A DNA stretch of 64,000 nt, taken from an uncultured Bacteroidota bacterium. GTDB lineage: Bacteria; Bacteroidota; Bacteroidia; Chitinophagales; Chitinophagaceae. Below, piece by piece: positions 26,712-35,572 of this stretch. The stretch lies in NCBI GenBank assembly GCA_903819975.1, contig CAIJFI010000008.1, positions 144,384-208,383 of the forward strand. The letters run 5' to 3'. The notes under the pieces were generated by a model. The model saw nothing but the letters and a program-made list of their open reading frames with translations. It did not search any database and had not been told where the DNA came from. Position 1 is the first letter of the stretch, and every line of letters begins with the position of its first letter. Both the position numbers and the translations under genes were made by a program.

Positions 26712-27558
26712 TGCTCGCCTCCGGTTTTTCTAATTGTTTTTGTTCTGACATCCTTCTATTCTCTACCAAGTAAATATATTCAAGATTAAAAAAGTTAGTA
26801 GAAGCCTTCACGTTTAAAGTAAGGAAATTACTTGAAGGGTCTTTTATAATGCTTATTACTTTTCCAATCATTAATTGAGAAGGGAAATTGGAAGAGTAGG
26901 GGCTTGTTAAAACAGTATCGCCAATTTTTGGCGCAGCGCTTTTTGAAATATTTTTTAAAACTAATACATTAGGGTCCGCGCCATCCCATTCAATGCTACC
27001 TGCAACCCTATCTCTTTTAAGCATGGCGCTCACCTTGCTGTTTCGGTGCAACAAGCTCATTATTTTACTATAATTGTCATTTACTTCTACCACAACACCC
27101 ACAATGCTTCCGTCAGGACTAATTGCAGCCATATCTTTTACGATACCTTGCTTAGTACCTCTTTCAATCCAGATATAATTTTTTTGAAGTGTAAAAGTAT
27201 TACCAACTACTTTAGCAGGGTAGTAAAAAAACTTTCTAATTTTTTCTAGACTATCTCTTCTTAAAACTAAAGTACCTGCTTTTTTAGTGGTATCTATTGC
27301 AACAAAATCCTGAGCTAATTGATTTCTTAAAGCTGCGTTTTCGGCGATGAGTTTAGCATTGGTTTCTTTTAAATCAAAAAAGTAAGTCCAGCTATTATAG
27401 TATCTATTAATATTTCCAGTAACCTGATTGGACCATCCGCCAAAAAAAGCTTCATGTGATTTGCTGTATGAAGACAACATTACTAATGATACAATTTGAA
27501 GTATCAGAAAAGTAAAAAAAGTAAAGTTGTGTCTTATGAACCCAATGATATTCTTCAA
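26704..27558 (-). CDS. mreC: Rod shape-determining protein MreC
   Basis: The 284-residue protein has an N-terminal membrane helix (about 14-30), a coiled coil (about 55-80, ETNAKLIAENAALRNQL) and two beta domains with MreC signatures IERGTKQGIVKDMAAISPDGSIVGVV and NSKVSAMLKRD. It scaffolds PBP2 in the periplasm. The start codon appears to be TTG: an in-frame TAA lies four codons upstream and the next ATG is inside the membrane helix. It follows mreB by 15 bases. Confidence 0.95.
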   Translation of the reverse strand: MKNIIGFIRHNFTFFTFLILQIVSLVMLSSYSKSHEAFFGGWSNQVTGNINRYYNSWTYFFDLKETNAKLIAENAALRNQLAQDFVAIDTTKKAGTLVLRRDSLEKIRKFFYYPAKVVGNTFTLQKNYIWIERGTKQGIVKDMAAISPDGSIVGVVVEVNDNYSKIMSLLHRNSKVSAMLKRDRVAGSIEWDGADPNVLVLKNISKSAAPKIGDTVLTSPYSSNFPSQLMIGKVISIIKDPSSNFLTLNVKASTNFFNLEYIYLVENRRMSEQKQLEKPEASNE

Positions 27559-27573
27559 GCGTGATGACTTTTA

Positions 27574-28599
27574 TTATCTCATGATGAAAGGGAAACGTTG
27601 ATAGTTTTTCAACGCAATGCCTGTACCACGTACAACGCTCTTTAATGGATCTTCTGCAACATGTACTGGTAATTTAATTTTCGCACTTAATCTTTTATCA
27701 AGACCACGCAACAATGAGCCACCACCTGTAATGTACAATCCACGACGGTAAATATCGGCAGCTAATTCCGGAGGTGTTGTTTCCAATGCCTTTAAAATTG
27801 CTTCTTCTATTTTGAAAATACTTTTATCTAACGCTTCGGCTACTTCTTGGTATGAAACCATTATCTGCTTTGGTATACCTGTTACTAAGTCTCTACCGTT
27901 AACTGGCATATCATCTGGTGGATTGTCTAAATCTTTTAAAGCAGCACCAACATGAATTTTAATTTGTTCTGCAGTACGCTCACCAATTAATAAACTATGA
28001 TAACGTCTTAATGCTTCCATAATATCTGCAGTAAACTCATCACCCGCAATACGAATACTTTGATCACAAACAATACCTGCTAATGCAATTACTGTAATAC
28101 CTGTTGTACCACCTCCGATATCAATAATCATATTTCCTACTGGCTCTTCAACATCAATACCAATACCTAATGCAGCAGCCATAGGTTCATGAATCATGTA
28201 TACTTCTTTTGCACCTGCTTGTTCAGCACTATCACGTACAGCTCTTTTTTCTACCTCAGTAATTGAAGAAGGAATACAAATTACCATTCTCCAACTTGGC
28301 GGGAACAAAGGCTTCTTTGGATAAATCATTTTCATCAACTCACGAATCATTAATTCGGCAGCGTTAAAGTCGGCAATTACTCCGTCTTTTAATGGACGCA
28401 CTGTTTTAATACTTTCATGAGTTTTTTCATGCATCAACAATGCTTTCTTACCTACACCTAAAACTTCCTTCATATTATTCCTATTTAAGGCGATAATAGA
28501 TGGCTCGTTTACTACAACTTCGTCGTTGTGAATAATAAGTGTGTTTGCGGTACCCAAGTCCATTGCAATTTCTTGGGTAAAAAAGTTAAATAATCCCAT
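27574..28599 (-). CDS. mreB: Rod shape-determining protein MreB (actin homologue)
   Basis: The 341-residue actin-fold ATPase has the phosphate-1 motif MDLGTANTLI, phosphate-2 IDIGGGTTGITV and adenosine motif TGGGSLLRGLD. It polymerises under the inner membrane and steers the elongasome. The N-terminal MGLFNFFTQE could be a short amphipathic membrane anchor. It is the first gene of a run of six minus-strand genes (mreB to the MBL hydrolase) with very short gaps or overlaps, which implies a rod-shaped cell. Confidence 0.98.
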   Translation of the reverse strand: MGLFNFFTQEIAMDLGTANTLIIHNDEVVVNEPSIIALNRNNMKEVLGVGKKALLMHEKTHESIKTVRPLKDGVIADFNAAELMIRELMKMIYPKKPLFPPSWRMVICIPSSITEVEKRAVRDSAEQAGAKEVYMIHEPMAAALGIGIDVEEPVGNMIIDIGGGTTGITVIALAGIVCDQSIRIAGDEFTADIMEALRRYHSLLIGERTAEQIKIHVGAALKDLDNPPDDMPVNGRDLVTGIPKQIMVSYQEVAEALDKSIFKIEEAILKALETTPPELAADIYRRGLYITGGGSLLRGLDKRLSAKIKLPVHVAEDPLKSVVRGTGIALKNYQRFPFIMR

Positions 28600-28706
28600 T
28601 ATTGGTCAGTGTTTTGATAGTTCTATTTGAATGAAGCAAAATTCACTTAAAATACTTGAACTACAAAGCTTTTTAGAAAATCAATAGGAATAATTTTTGG
28701 GAAGGA

Positions 28707-29993
28707 CTAGGCTTTAAATTCAAAGCCAATATCTTTTCTAAAATACATGCCATCAAAATGGATCTTTGCAAGTGCTTTTTGGGCGTTATCTACAGCGTCC
28801 TGAAGCGTTGCGCCTTGAGCAGTAGTTGTTAAAACGCGCCCACCATTTGTAATAATCGTATCTTCCTTAAATCCAGTGCCAGCTTGAAATACAAGGGCGC
28901 CTGCAATTGTAGAAGCTTCGGCTAAGCCGTTAATTATAAAGCCTTTTTCGTAAGCGCCGGGGTAACCTCCACTCACTGCCATTACGGTAGCAAAAGCAGC
29001 TGCATGATATTCGATATTTACATCCTCTAAAGTGCCGTTATCGGCAGCAGCCAATAAACTTACCAAGTCGGTTTGTAATCGGGGTAGAATTACCTCAGTT
29101 TCGGGGTCTCCTAAACGACAGTTGTATTCAATAACATAGGGTTCTCCGCCACAGTTCATCAAGCCAAAAAATACGAAGCCCTTATATGTTAAATTTTCAG
29201 ATTGGATGCCCTTAATTGTTGGTTTAACAATACGCTCTTCCACCTTTTTCATAAAAGTTTGATCCATAAATGGAACTGGACTTACACAGCCCATTCCGCC
29301 TGTGTTTAAGCCTGTATCGCCTTCGCCAATGCGCTTATAGTCTTTGGCATGACCAATTATTTGGTAGTTAAAACCATCAGTTAAGGCAAAAACGCTCACT
29401 TCAATTCCTTCTAAAAATTGCTCAATAACTACTTTGGAGCTTGCTTCTCCAAACTGCTTATTTTGGATCATATCCTCAAAACTAGCAAGTGCCTCTTGAT
29501 GGGTAAAGGCAATAATAACACCTTTACCTGCTGCTAATCCGTCTGCTTTTAATACAATAGGTAGGCTATGTGCTTTAATATATTCAACACCTTCTGCATA
29601 ATTTACATGTGTAAACTCGGCATAACTAGCTGTAGGTATAGCATGTCTTTGCATAAAATGTTTGCTAAATGCCTTACTGCCCTCTAGCTGTGCCGCTTCC
29701 TGTGATGGTCCAATTACATTTACATGTTTTGTTTCCTCGTCTTTAGCAAAGTAATCAAATATGCCATTTACCAAAGGATCTTCGGGCCCAACAACTATCA
29801 TGTCTATGGCATGCTCAAGTACCAAGTTTTTCAAACCTACAAAGTCATTTATTTGAATAGCAACATTGGTTCCAATGCTTGCTGTACCTGGATTTCCGGG
29901 TGCTATAAACAACTGGTCACAGTGGTGGCTTTGAGCCATTTTCCAAGCTAAAGCGTGTTCTCTTCCCCCACTTCCAATGATTAAAATATTCAT
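28707..29993 (-). CDS. purD: Phosphoribosylamine-glycine ligase
   Basis: The 428-residue ATP-grasp enzyme makes GAR from phosphoribosylamine, glycine and ATP in purine synthesis. Seen: N-terminal MNILIIGSGGREHALAWK, PIVLKADGLAAGKGVIIA, a GFNYQIIGHAKDYKRIGEGDTGLNTGGMG stretch, and FFGLM with YNCRLGDPETE. Length is normal. It stands 107 bases upstream of mreB on the same strand with no hairpin terminator between, so read-through into the mre operon is possible. Confidence 0.98.
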   Translation of the reverse strand: MNILIIGSGGREHALAWKMAQSHHCDQLFIAPGNPGTASIGTNVAIQINDFVGLKNLVLEHAIDMIVVGPEDPLVNGIFDYFAKDEETKHVNVIGPSQEAAQLEGSKAFSKHFMQRHAIPTASYAEFTHVNYAEGVEYIKAHSLPIVLKADGLAAGKGVIIAFTHQEALASFEDMIQNKQFGEASSKVVIEQFLEGIEVSVFALTDGFNYQIIGHAKDYKRIGEGDTGLNTGGMGCVSPVPFMDQTFMKKVEERIVKPTIKGIQSENLTYKGFVFFGLMNCGGEPYVIEYNCRLGDPETEVILPRLQTDLVSLLAAADNGTLEDVNIEYHAAAFATVMAVSGGYPGAYEKGFIINGLAEASTIAGALVFQAGTGFKEDTIITNGGRVLTTTAQGATLQDAVDNAQKALAKIHFDGMYFRKDIGFEFKA

Positions 29994-30072
29994 ATATAAA
30001 GGTTTGCAGCACGAAAGTAAAAATTATTGAAGGGATTTTATTAATTTGGGTCAATTAAATAAACAATTGATT

Positions 30073-31575
30073 ATGTCAACAACAGCACAGAAGCACCCAA
30101 AAGGGTTATACGTATTGTTTGCAACGGAAATGTGGGAGCGATTTAACTATTATGGCATGCGTGCTATTTTGGTATTATTCTTAACAAAGGCCTTGCTTTT
30201 TGATAAAGTATTTGCTTCTCAAGTATATGGTAGCTATACCGGACTTATCTATTTAACACCGTTATTAGGTGGTTATATCGCAGATAGATATTGGGGGAAC
30301 AACCGTTCAATTATAGCAGGGGGAATAGTTATGGCAATAGGCGAGTTTGTATTGTTTTTTTGTGGCCATTTTTATGATAATGGTGCAATTGCTACTCCTC
30401 TGTTTTATACTGGTTTAGGTTGTATGATTGCGGGAAATGGCTTTTTTAAGCCTAATATTTCTAGCATGGTGGGGCAATTGTATCCAAAGGGGGATTCTAA
30501 AATTGACGCTGCTTATACTATATTTTACATGGGAATCAATACGGGTGGAGCATTGGGTCCAATTGTTTGTGGCTTGTTTGGAGACACTGGGAAAAATGGA
30601 GATTTTAAATGGGCGTTTTTTGCAGGCGGTGTTGCAATGATCTTGAGTGTTATTACTCAAATGGTATTTCAGAAAAAATATTTAGTGAATTCGGAAGGTC
30701 AGGAAATTGGGCTTGCACCTAAAGACGCTCCTAAGTTTTTTCAAAAATTACCAGTGATGGTCGGATTTTTATTTTTAATCTCATTGGTGACAATCGCATT
30801 GGTTTATATAGACATTATGGTTGTTAGTTATTTGTTTTGGTTATTACTTGCATGTATTTTATTTATTGCATTTATTATATTTTCAGATTCATCTTTAGAT
30901 TTGATACAAAAGAAAAAAGTAGCTGTATTATTTACAGTCTCCTTTTTTGTAATATTTTTCTGGAGTGCATTTGAACAAGCAGGGGCTTCGCTTACTTATT
31001 TTGCTTCAGAAAATACACAGAGAAATTTAGGCTTCTTTGAAGTGCCAACAAGTTTTTTCCAGTCCTTGAATTCTATTTTTGTTGTGACCCTTGCACCATT
31101 GGTTGCTTGGATTTGGATTAAGCTTGGAAAAATAAATAAGGAACCTTCTTCGCCTTTTAAAATGGCAATGGGTTTAATGCTTTTAGCACTAGGTTATTTA
31201 TGGATTGCAACGGGTGTAAATGGAGTAGGTGCTGGAATAAAAGTAAGCATGATTTGGTTAATCGGGATGTATATGATGCATACTTTTGGTGAGCTTTGCC
31301 TGTCGCCAATTGGCTTGTCTTTATTTAATAAATTAGCACCTGTTAAATTTGCTTCTTTGCTAATGGCAGTATGGTTTACAGCGAATGCATTTGCCAATAA
31401 ATTAGCAGGAGTGTTTAGTGCATTGTATCCTGAAAATGGGAAAATCACTTCATTTGCTGGCTATCAAATTGGCAACCTTCATGAGTTCTTTATGTTCTTT
31501 GTATTCATGGCGGGAATCGCTTCAATTATTTTATTCTTCTTGTCTAGTAAATTAAAAAATTTAATGGAGCAGTAG
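30073..31575 (+). CDS. POT-family proton-coupled di/tripeptide transporter
   Basis: The 500-residue protein has twelve or more membrane helices and the POT signature WERFNYYGMRAILVLFL with the proton-coupling ExxER-type start. The second family segment is FYMGINTGGALGP. These transporters import di- and tripeptides with protons. I start at the ATG at 30073 (MSTTAQKHP) because the longer frame begins with TTG at 30046. A strong bidirectional terminator separates it from acs. Peptide use fits the secreted proteases and dipeptidase in the window. Confidence 0.95.
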   Translation: MSTTAQKHPKGLYVLFATEMWERFNYYGMRAILVLFLTKALLFDKVFASQVYGSYTGLIYLTPLLGGYIADRYWGNNRSIIAGGIVMAIGEFVLFFCGHFYDNGAIATPLFYTGLGCMIAGNGFFKPNISSMVGQLYPKGDSKIDAAYTIFYMGINTGGALGPIVCGLFGDTGKNGDFKWAFFAGGVAMILSVITQMVFQKKYLVNSEGQEIGLAPKDAPKFFQKLPVMVGFLFLISLVTIALVYIDIMVVSYLFWLLLACILFIAFIIFSDSSLDLIQKKKVAVLFTVSFFVIFFWSAFEQAGASLTYFASENTQRNLGFFEVPTSFFQSLNSIFVVTLAPLVAWIWIKLGKINKEPSSPFKMAMGLMLLALGYLWIATGVNGVGAGIKVSMIWLIGMYMMHTFGELCLSPIGLSLFNKLAPVKFASLLMAVWFTANAFANKLAGVFSALYPENGKITSFAGYQIGNLHEFFMFFVFMAGIASIILFFLSSKLKNLMEQ

Positions 31576-31591
31576 TTTCATAGATATAGCT

Positions 31592-31624
31592 AAAAAAAGC
31601 CACGATATTATCGTGGCTTTTTTT
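31592..31624. terminator. Bidirectional terminator between the POT transporter and acs
   Basis: AAAAAAAGCCACGAT and ATCGTGGCTTTTTTT form a 15-bp stem with a three-base ATT loop. A and T runs on both flanks serve both convergent genes. Confidence 0.93.
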
Positions 31625-31641
31625 ATTAAGTGATGCAATAT

Positions 31642-33579
31642 TTACAGCATTCCTTTTACAATTTCATCTACAACTCCTGGATCTAATAAAGTAGAAGTGT
31701 CTCCTAGATTAGCAGTTTCACCTTCGGCTACTTTTCTTAATATTCGACGCATGATTTTTCCTGATCGTGTTTTAGGTAAACCAGACACAAATTGAATTTT
31801 ATCTGGTTTAGCAATTGGTCCAATAATACGTGTAACGGTTTGTAAAATATCTTTTCTAACCATATCACCTGTGCCATGTGTATCCTGACCATGTGAACCA
31901 GTATAAATCACATATGCATAAATTCCTTGACCTTTAATATCATGCGGATACCCCACAACTGCACTTTCTACCACGCCAGCGTGCATGTTAATTGCATTTT
32001 CAACTTCGGCAGTACCAATGCGGTGACCACTTACATTTAACACATCATCTACACGACCTGTGATTCTAAATTGACCTTCTTCATTTTTTAATGCTCCGTC
32101 ACCTGTGAAATATAAATTATCATAGGTAGCAAAATAGTTAGTGCGGCATCTTTCATGATCACCATAAGTGGTTCTAATAGTTGCAGGCCATGGTTGTGTG
32201 ATACATAAATTACCACGGTATAATCCATCTTCTTTTTCAGTAACCTCAACACCCTTATCGTCAACTAAAATGGCTTTAACACCCGGCAATGGATAAGTTG
32301 CCCAGCCTGGTTTACTTGGCGTGATGCCGGCCATATTGGAGATTAAGATTCCACCCGTTTCTGTTTGCCACCAAGTGTCTACAATTGGGCATCTTTTTTT
32401 ACCAATATGCTCGTCATACCAATGCCATGCTTCTTCATTGATTGGCTCTCCAACCGTTCCTAATATTTTTAAACTACTCAAATCGTGATCTTTTACAGGT
32501 CCTAATCCAAAACCCATCAAAGAACGAATCGCTGTTGGCGCAGTATACAAAGTGTTTACTTTAAACTTGTCTACAATATCCCAAAAACGACCAGCATCTG
32601 GGAAAGTAGGAACGCCTTCAAACATTAAAGAAGTTCCGCCTGCACTTAATGGTCCGTATACAATGTAGCTATGACCAGTGATCCAGCCAATATCTGCGGT
32701 ACAGAAAAAGATATCATTGGGTTGGTATTGAAATACATTTACAAAAGTATAGTTAGTGTATACCATATATCCTGCAACACTATGCACTACTCCTTTTGGC
32801 TTACCAGTAGAGCCAGAAGTATATAATATAAACAATGGGTCCTCTGCATCCATTTCAACTGGAGCGACTAATTCTAATCCCTGTGTTTCTACTTTTTTAA
32901 TTTCATCTTCCCACCACACATCACGACCTTTTAACATGGAAACAGCTGTCCTTGTTCTTGTACAAACAATAACTCTTTTGATGGTTTTGTTTCCAATTAA
33001 AGCGTCGTCAATTACTCCCTTTAATGGGATATCTTTTGCGCCACGATATGCACCATCGCAGGTTATAATGAATTCTGCTTTTGCATCTTCCAAACGATCG
33101 GCGATACTTTGTGCTGAGAAACCTCCAAATATTACACTATGAATTGCACCTATTCTTGCACATGCTAATATTGCAATAGCTAATTCTGGAATCATACCCA
33201 TGTATACACAAACGCGGTCGCCCTTTTGTACACCATTGTTTAATAGTACTTGTGCAAATTGACAAACCTTAAGGTGTAATTGCTTATAAGTAATAATGCG
33301 GTGATGTTCTTCCGGATCATTGGGTTCCCAAATAATTGCAGGTGTGTCACCATCTTTTTCTAAATGCCTGTCTAAACAGTTTTCGGTAATATTTAATTTA
33401 CCTCCTTTAAACCATTCCACTTTTGGATCTTTAAAATTCCAATCTAAAGTTCGGTACCATTTTTTACGCCAAACAAAATTCTCTGCAATCTCTCCCCAGA
33501 AAGTTGCTGGTTCTTCAATACTCTTCTTGTAAGCAATATGATAATCTTCAATACTTTTAATTTGATAAGGATAGGACAT
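31642..33579 (-). CDS. acs: Acetyl-CoA synthetase
   Basis: The 645-residue AMP-forming ligase turns acetate, ATP and CoA into acetyl-CoA. The ATP loop YTSGSTGKPKG, the ADTGWxTGHS-like ADIGWITGHSYIVYG, DTWWQTETGG and PKTRSGKIMRR are present. The lysine in the last motif is the one acetylated by Pat-type enzymes in other bacteria. I use the ATG at 33579 (MSYPYQIK) rather than the upstream TTG at 33606. A -7 box TAAATTTG lies 24 bases upstream. It is divergent from an MHS transporter plus small membrane protein that may bring in its substrate. Confidence 0.97.
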   Translation of the reverse strand: MSYPYQIKSIEDYHIAYKKSIEEPATFWGEIAENFVWRKKWYRTLDWNFKDPKVEWFKGGKLNITENCLDRHLEKDGDTPAIIWEPNDPEEHHRIITYKQLHLKVCQFAQVLLNNGVQKGDRVCVYMGMIPELAIAILACARIGAIHSVIFGGFSAQSIADRLEDAKAEFIITCDGAYRGAKDIPLKGVIDDALIGNKTIKRVIVCTRTRTAVSMLKGRDVWWEDEIKKVETQGLELVAPVEMDAEDPLFILYTSGSTGKPKGVVHSVAGYMVYTNYTFVNVFQYQPNDIFFCTADIGWITGHSYIVYGPLSAGGTSLMFEGVPTFPDAGRFWDIVDKFKVNTLYTAPTAIRSLMGFGLGPVKDHDLSSLKILGTVGEPINEEAWHWYDEHIGKKRCPIVDTWWQTETGGILISNMAGITPSKPGWATYPLPGVKAILVDDKGVEVTEKEDGLYRGNLCITQPWPATIRTTYGDHERCRTNYFATYDNLYFTGDGALKNEEGQFRITGRVDDVLNVSGHRIGTAEVENAINMHAGVVESAVVGYPHDIKGQGIYAYVIYTGSHGQDTHGTGDMVRKDILQTVTRIIGPIAKPDKIQFVSGLPKTRSGKIMRRILRKVAEGETANLGDTSTLLDPGVVDEIVKGML

Positions 33580-33603
33580 AGCAAAAGGTATAAATTGTGT
33601 AAC

Positions 33604-33611
33604 CAAATTTA
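33604..33611 (-). promoter_or_regulatory. -7 box of acs promoter
   Basis: TAAATTTG on the minus strand fits TAnnTTTG, 24 bases before the chosen ATG. It lies within the upstream TTG reading extension, which supports the shorter start. Confidence 0.5.
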
Positions 33612-33665
33612 CGTTTTTCAGTTTAAATATTTAACTTGAATAATCGATTGCTAAAAAACATTATT

Positions 33666-35270
33666 ATGAAAGGTACAAATCAGCCAAGCAAAATTGCATT
33701 TGTGATTGGCGCTTCTTCTGTTGGAACCCTAATTGAGTGGTATGACTTTTATATTTTTGGGATGCTTGCTACCATTTTGTCCAAACAATTTTTCCCTTCA
33801 GATGCAGGCACAGCAGCACTTTTAAGTACTTTGGCAATTTTTGCTGCAGGTTTTATTGTAAGGCCATTTGGTGCGTTAGTATTTGGACGACTAGGGGATT
33901 TAATTGGTAGAAAGCATACATTTTTACTGACATTAATCATAATGGGTGGTTCCACTTTTGCTATTGGTTTAGTGCCTGGTTACAAAACCATAGGTTGGCT
34001 GGCACCAATTTTAGTTTTAATCTTAAGATTGTTACAGGGTTTAGCACTTGGGGGAGAATACGGGGGGGCTGCGACTTATGTAGCAGAACATGCGCCCGAA
34101 GGTCAAAGAGGTTTTTGGACTAGTTGGATACAAACAACTGCAACATTGGGTTTGTTTTTAGCATTAGGTGTTATTATTTTAATAAGATCAAATCAAGGAG
34201 TAGAAAAATTTAGTGCAGAATGGGGTGGTTGGAGATATCCTTTTTGGGTTTCAATTTTATTGGTAGGAGTATCGGTTTTAATAAGAATGAGGATGAGCGA
34301 ATCTCCGATGTTTACTAAATTAAAATCGGAAGGTAAAACATCTGCAAATCCGCTAAAAGAAAGTTTTGGGAATAAAGCTAATTTTAAAATGGTTTTACTA
34401 GCCTTGTTTGGTGCAGTAATGGGACAGGGTGTGGTTTGGTATACTGGACAGTTTTATGCACAAAGTTTTATTGAGACAGTTTGTAAAATTGATTTCATAC
34501 AATCAAGAAATATAATGTTAGTTGCTATTTTAATGGCAACACCTTGCTTTGTATTGTTTGGATGGCTTAGTGATAAGTTTGGACGTAAATGGATCATGTT
34601 GTTAGGCATGTTTTTAGCGATAGTTACTTATAGGCCAATCTATAAGGAGTTTTTGAATATAACTTCTGCTAGTAATAAAACTCAAGGGATAGATACAAGC
34701 GCTACAAAAGTGGGTCCGTTAATGCCATTGTTAGATACTAAGGACAAGCATAAAATGTATATCAAACAGGTTATTGATACAGTGTATTTAGATGGGTCGG
34801 TATTTAAATATACTATTACAGATACTTTGATTGGATTTAATGATTTAGATGTTAATAGCTCTATCAATTCAATGAATCCAATGCTTGTTAAATATAAATC
34901 AATTAAGCCAAATGTCGTAGTTGAAAAAACAATGGGTAGTTCGGCAAGTTGGAATTTAATATGGTTGGTATTTATCCAAATTGTATATGTTACAATGGTG
35001 TATGGTCCAATAGCTGCATTCTTAGTTGAAATGTTTCCGACTAAAATTAGATATACCTCCATGTCGTTGCCGTATCATATTGGCAATGGAGTTTTTGGCG
35101 GGCTAGTACCATTTTTAGGAACACTAATTGTTGAATTTACAAAATCGTCCAATAATCCAAAAGGTGATGTGCTAGCTGGTTTATGGTATCCTATTGGAGT
35201 TGCAGCAGTTTGTTTAATCATTGGAACAATCTATTTGTCAAATAAAATTGACAAGGATGTCATGGACTAA
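33666..35270 (+). CDS. MHS-family (metabolite:H+ symporter) MFS transporter with large loop insertion
   Basis: The 534-residue protein matches the MHS branch of the MFS: GTLIEWYDFYIFG, FGRLGDLIGRKHTF, RLLQGLALGGEYGGAATYVAEHAP and FGWLSDKFGRKWIM. MHS members carry proline, betaine, citrate, shikimate or short organic acids with protons. Between helices near residues 323 and 427 there is about 105 residues of hydrophilic sequence, probably outside the membrane, which typical members lack. I start at the ATG at 33666 (the frame begins with TTG at 33636). The position next to acs and before a two-TM protein suggests a short organic acid, but that is inference. Confidence 0.9.
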   Translation: MKGTNQPSKIAFVIGASSVGTLIEWYDFYIFGMLATILSKQFFPSDAGTAALLSTLAIFAAGFIVRPFGALVFGRLGDLIGRKHTFLLTLIIMGGSTFAIGLVPGYKTIGWLAPILVLILRLLQGLALGGEYGGAATYVAEHAPEGQRGFWTSWIQTTATLGLFLALGVIILIRSNQGVEKFSAEWGGWRYPFWVSILLVGVSVLIRMRMSESPMFTKLKSEGKTSANPLKESFGNKANFKMVLLALFGAVMGQGVVWYTGQFYAQSFIETVCKIDFIQSRNIMLVAILMATPCFVLFGWLSDKFGRKWIMLLGMFLAIVTYRPIYKEFLNITSASNKTQGIDTSATKVGPLMPLLDTKDKHKMYIKQVIDTVYLDGSVFKYTITDTLIGFNDLDVNSSINSMNPMLVKYKSIKPNVVVEKTMGSSASWNLIWLVFIQIVYVTMVYGPIAAFLVEMFPTKIRYTSMSLPYHIGNGVFGGLVPFLGTLIVEFTKSSNNPKGDVLAGLWYPIGVAAVCLIIGTIYLSNKIDKDVMD

Positions 35271-35292
35271 TTAAAATTAAAAACAAAGAATT

Positions 35293-35547
35293 ATGAATAA
35301 GATAAAAAAATTATTGGGTTATGTATGGATGTTAATAGCGCCTACAATCATAATTTTATTAGTCATACAAGCGAAGAATAAAATCACAATAGCTACGGAA
35401 GTAACTAGGGCAAATACTATTTTACAGTGGGTAATTATTCTTTTGATCTTTACACCAATATGTGTTGGATTTTTCATATTTGGCAAGTATGCATCCGAAA
35501 ATGCATATGATCATTTACCCGAATCTTCGGACGAAATAGAAGATTAG
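35293..35547 (+). CDS. Small two-TM membrane protein downstream of the MHS transporter
   Basis: The 84-residue protein has two membrane helices (about 8-26 and 45-65) and an acidic C-terminal tail (ESSDEIED). It starts 22 bases after the transporter stop and is probably co-translated with it. It resembles small Bacteroidota proteins that accompany transporters (possibly DUF6814, from memory). The layout is reminiscent of yjcH next to actP and acs in enterobacteria, though the sequence is not similar. It may stabilise or assist the transporter. Confidence 0.75.
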   Translation: MNKIKKLLGYVWMLIAPTIIILLVIQAKNKITIATEVTRANTILQWVIILLIFTPICVGFFIFGKYASENAYDHLPESSDEIED

Positions 35548-35572
35548 CAACCGAAAGTTTGTATTTTTGAGC

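Noticed and set aside
21956..28599. A new shape-control system from the MBL hydrolase at the end of the mre-rodA operon
   Set aside because: The hydrolase is generic and only proximity supports a link; I keep it as a co-transcribed gene of unknown role.
32756..33142. Open frame of about 128 codons on the plus strand opposite acs
   Set aside because: It lies wholly within the conserved acs coding region and shows no family resemblance.
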